Shown: positions 5,494 to 7,345 of the stretch, in pieces
How the letters are laid out: the number at the start of each line of letters is the position of its first letter
Numbering within the stretch: the stretch's first letter is position 1
NCBI GenBank assembly: GCA_900313465.1
Contig: OMRU01000101.1
Span: 1 to 7,345 of the forward strand
DNA length: 7,345 nt
Origin: an uncultured Clostridia bacterium
GTDB taxonomy: Bacteria > Bacillota_I > Bacilli_A > RFN20 > CAG-288
Direction of reading: 5' to 3'
Position numbers and translations under genes: made by a program
Notes under the pieces: generated by a model
The model's database searches: none
Seen by the model: only the letters and a program-made list of their open reading frames with translations
Told to the model about the DNA's origin: nothing

Positions 5494-7345
5494 ATGCCAA
5501 AACGTACAGACATCAAGAGAGTCATGATCATCGGCTCTGGCCCGATCATGATCGGTCAGGGTGCGGAATTTGACTATGCTGGTACCCAAGCCTGTCTCGC
5601 CTTAAAAGAAGAAGGCTATGAAACAATCTTGGTCAACTCCAATCCTGCTACCATCATGACTGATACCAAGATTGCCGATAAGGTCTATATGGAACCTTTG
5701 GACTTAGAAAATGTTGCCAAGATCATCCGTATTGAAAGACCAGATGGTATCATTTGTTCTATCGGCGGTCAGACCGGTTTAAACCTCGGTATGAAATTAG
5801 CAAAAAATGGCATCCTTGAAGAATGCCACACCAAGCTTTTAGGTACCACTTATGAAGCTATCGCCAAAGCCGAAGATAGAGAATTGTTCAAAGAATTATG
5901 TCAGCAGATTAACGAACCAATCTTGGAATCTTATTCTGCCAAGAGTGTTGACGAGGTTTTAGAAGCTGCCCATAAGATCGGCTATCCTGTCATCCTTCGT
6001 CCTGCCTTTACTTTAGGTGGTACGGGTGGTGGTTTTGCCGATAATGATGAAGAACTCATCCCTCTTGCCACCAATGGCTTGAAGTTATCTCCGGTCACGG
6101 AAGTCTTAGTGGAAAAATCCATCCGCGGCTATAAGGAAATTGAATACGAAGTCTTAAGAGATAAGAATGATACCGCAATTGTCGTCTGCAACATGGAAAA
6201 TGTCGACCCTGTTGGTATCCATACTGGTGACTCTGTGGTCGTTGCTCCTTCTCAGACTCTGACCAACAAGGAATACCAGATGCTTCGTAACTCCGCCCTG
6301 AAGATCATTCGCGCCTTAGGTATCGAGGGTGGTTGTAACGTTCAGTTCTCTCTTGATCCATATTCCTTCCAGTATTATGTCATTGAGGTCAATCCTCGTG
6401 TCAGCCGTTCTTCGGCTTTAGCCAGTAAAGCCAGCGGTTATCCGATTGCTAGAGTCTCTGCTAAGATCGCTGTTGGTATGACTCTTGATGAAATCGATAT
6501 TGCCAACACAAAAGCTAGTTTTGAACCTACTCTGGACTATGTTGTCACCAAGATTCCTCGTTTCCCATTTGATAAATTTGCCGATGCCGATCGAGCTTTA
6601 TCTACCCAGATGAAGGCCACTGGTGAAGTCATGTCCTTAGGTAGAACGATTGAAGAAAGTATGCTTAAGGCTGTCCGCTCTCTTGAAATCAAGGCTTGCC
6701 ATCTTGAACTGGATAAATTCAAGAATCTTTCCGTGGAAGAATTATTTGAGGTCATCAAGAAACATTCTGATGAAAGACCATTTGCCATCTGCGAAGCCTT
6801 CCGTAAAGGTGTCACCATCGATGATATCTATTTCCTTACCATGATCGACCGTTTCTTCCTTGAAAAATGGCATAACATCATCATGATGGAAAATACCTTA
6901 AAGAACAATCCATTCTCCGAAGAATTATTCCGCAAAGCCAAGATCATGGGCTTTTCTGATGAATATCTTGGAAAGATCTATCATAAGAGCAAATTAGATA
7001 TCTATAGATACCGTAAAGAACACGGCATCTATCCGGTCTATAAGATGATCGATACCTGTGCGAGTGAATTTAAATCCTATATTCCATACTTCTATTCCAC
7101 CTACGAACATGAAAATGAATCGATCCGTTCTGATAGAAAGAAGATCATCGTCTTAGGTTCTGGTCCAATTCGTATCGGTCAGGGTGTCGAATTTGATTAC
7201 TCTACCACGCACTGTATCTGGACTTTACAGAAAGAAGGCTATGAAGCGATTGTCATCAACAACAACCCAGAAACCGTCTCTACTGACTACACCCTTTCTG
7301 ATAAACTTTACTTTGAACCACTTACCATCGAAGACGTCATGAACG
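5494..7345 (+). CDS. carB: Carbamoyl phosphate synthetase large subunit (3' end outside window)
   Basis: This is the synthetase subunit that makes carbamoyl phosphate from bicarbonate, ammonia supplied by CarA, and two ATP. The start ATG ([10 protein letters not shown]) has AAGGAGGG at 5478-5485, eight bases upstream. The frame is open without a stop for 617 codons to the window edge; the full family length is about 1060-1070. The first half is complete: [21 protein letters not shown], Arg129 (AEDRELF), Arg169 with LGGTGGGFA, the metal-binding [11 protein letters not shown] (Glu298, Asn300, Arg302), and the [11 protein letters not shown] region. An oligomerisation-like region follows, up to about residue 545. 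The second, internally homologous half begins with [20 protein letters not shown] at residue 549. The catalytic residues fall at or within one position of E. coli numbering, so no indel is suspected. Further pyr genes probably follow downstream, but they are not visible. Confidence 0.97.
   Translation, partial: MPKRTDIKRVMIIGSGPIMIGQGAEFDYAGTQACLALKEEGYETILVNSNPATIMTDTKIADKVYMEPLDLENVAKIIRIERPDGIICSIGGQTGLNLGMKLAKNGILEECHTKLLGTTYEAIAKAEDRELFKELCQQINEPILESYSAKSVDEVLEAAHKIGYPVILRPAFTLGGTGGGFADNDEELIPLATNGLKLSPVTEVLVEKSIRGYKEIEYEVLRDKNDTAIVVCNMENVDPVGIHTGDSVVVAPSQTLTNKEYQMLRNSALKIIRALGIEGGCNVQFSLDPYSFQYYVIEVNPRVSRSSALASKASGYPIARVSAKIAVGMTLDEIDIANTKASFEPTLDYVVTKIPRFPFDKFADADRALSTQMKATGEVMSLGRTIEESMLKAVRSLEIKACHLELDKFKNLSVEELFEVIKKHSDERPFAICEAFRKGVTIDDIYFLTMIDRFFLEKWHNIIMMENTLKNNPFSEELFRKAKIMGFSDEYLGKIYHKSKLDIYRYRKEHGIYPVYKMIDTCASEFKSYIPYFYSTYEHENESIRSDRKKIIVLGSGPIRIGQGVEFDYSTTHCIWTLQKEGYEAIVINNNPETVSTDYTLSDKLYFEPLTIEDVMN

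Noticed and set aside
6537..6844. Overlapping ORFs on both strands inside carB
   Set aside because: They are shadows of the intact carB frame, which carries conserved motifs throughout this segment.

Overview
The window looks like the chromosome of a low-GC Gram-positive bacterium (Bacillota). The coding sequences are AT-leaning, start sites carry strong GGAGG-type Shine-Dalgarno sequences, and the pyr cluster encodes Bacillus-like proteins. TGA is used as a stop (end of the pyrB gene) and TGG for Trp, so a Mollicutes code is unlikely. Erysipelotrichia-like is my best guess, but it is an inference that the sequence alone does not prove.

Layout. Positions 1-40 hold the last codons of a plus-strand gene that begins outside the window. 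It runs tail to tail, one base apart, into a minus-strand gene (42-1715) for a large secreted lipoprotein with an S41-type (C-terminal-processing/tricorn-like) peptidase core. An AT-rich, apparently non-coding stretch of about 730 bases (1716-2444) separates this gene from a divergent plus-strand pyrimidine operon. That stretch contains a perfect 18-bp palindrome just downstream of a plausible promoter, and a few mini-ORFs of doubtful reality.

The rest is the de novo UMP biosynthesis operon pyrB-pyrC-carA-carB. carA and carB encode the two subunits of carbamoyl phosphate synthetase (glutamine + bicarbonate + ATP to carbamoyl phosphate). pyrB encodes aspartate carbamoyltransferase (carbamoyl phosphate + aspartate to carbamoyl aspartate). 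pyrC encodes dihydroorotase (cyclisation to dihydroorotate). Genes are tightly packed: pyrB and pyrC overlap by ATGA, and carA and carB are one base apart. carB runs off the right edge after 617 codons.

The main anomaly is pyrC. Its reading frame stops at 4312 after 331 codons, well short of a normal type I dihydroorotase of about 420-430. The conserved C-terminal tail is still present in another frame and ends at 4394, immediately before the carA ribosome binding site. About 40 residues between the two pieces are missing, which fits a deletion that also shifted the frame. A second, in-frame shortening of about 17 residues lies between two of the metal-ligand histidines. All the expected metal ligands remain. 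The gene is therefore either a decaying pseudogene, an unusual minimal dihydroorotase, or an assembly artefact. I saw no novel defence, mobile or CRISPR-like system in the window.
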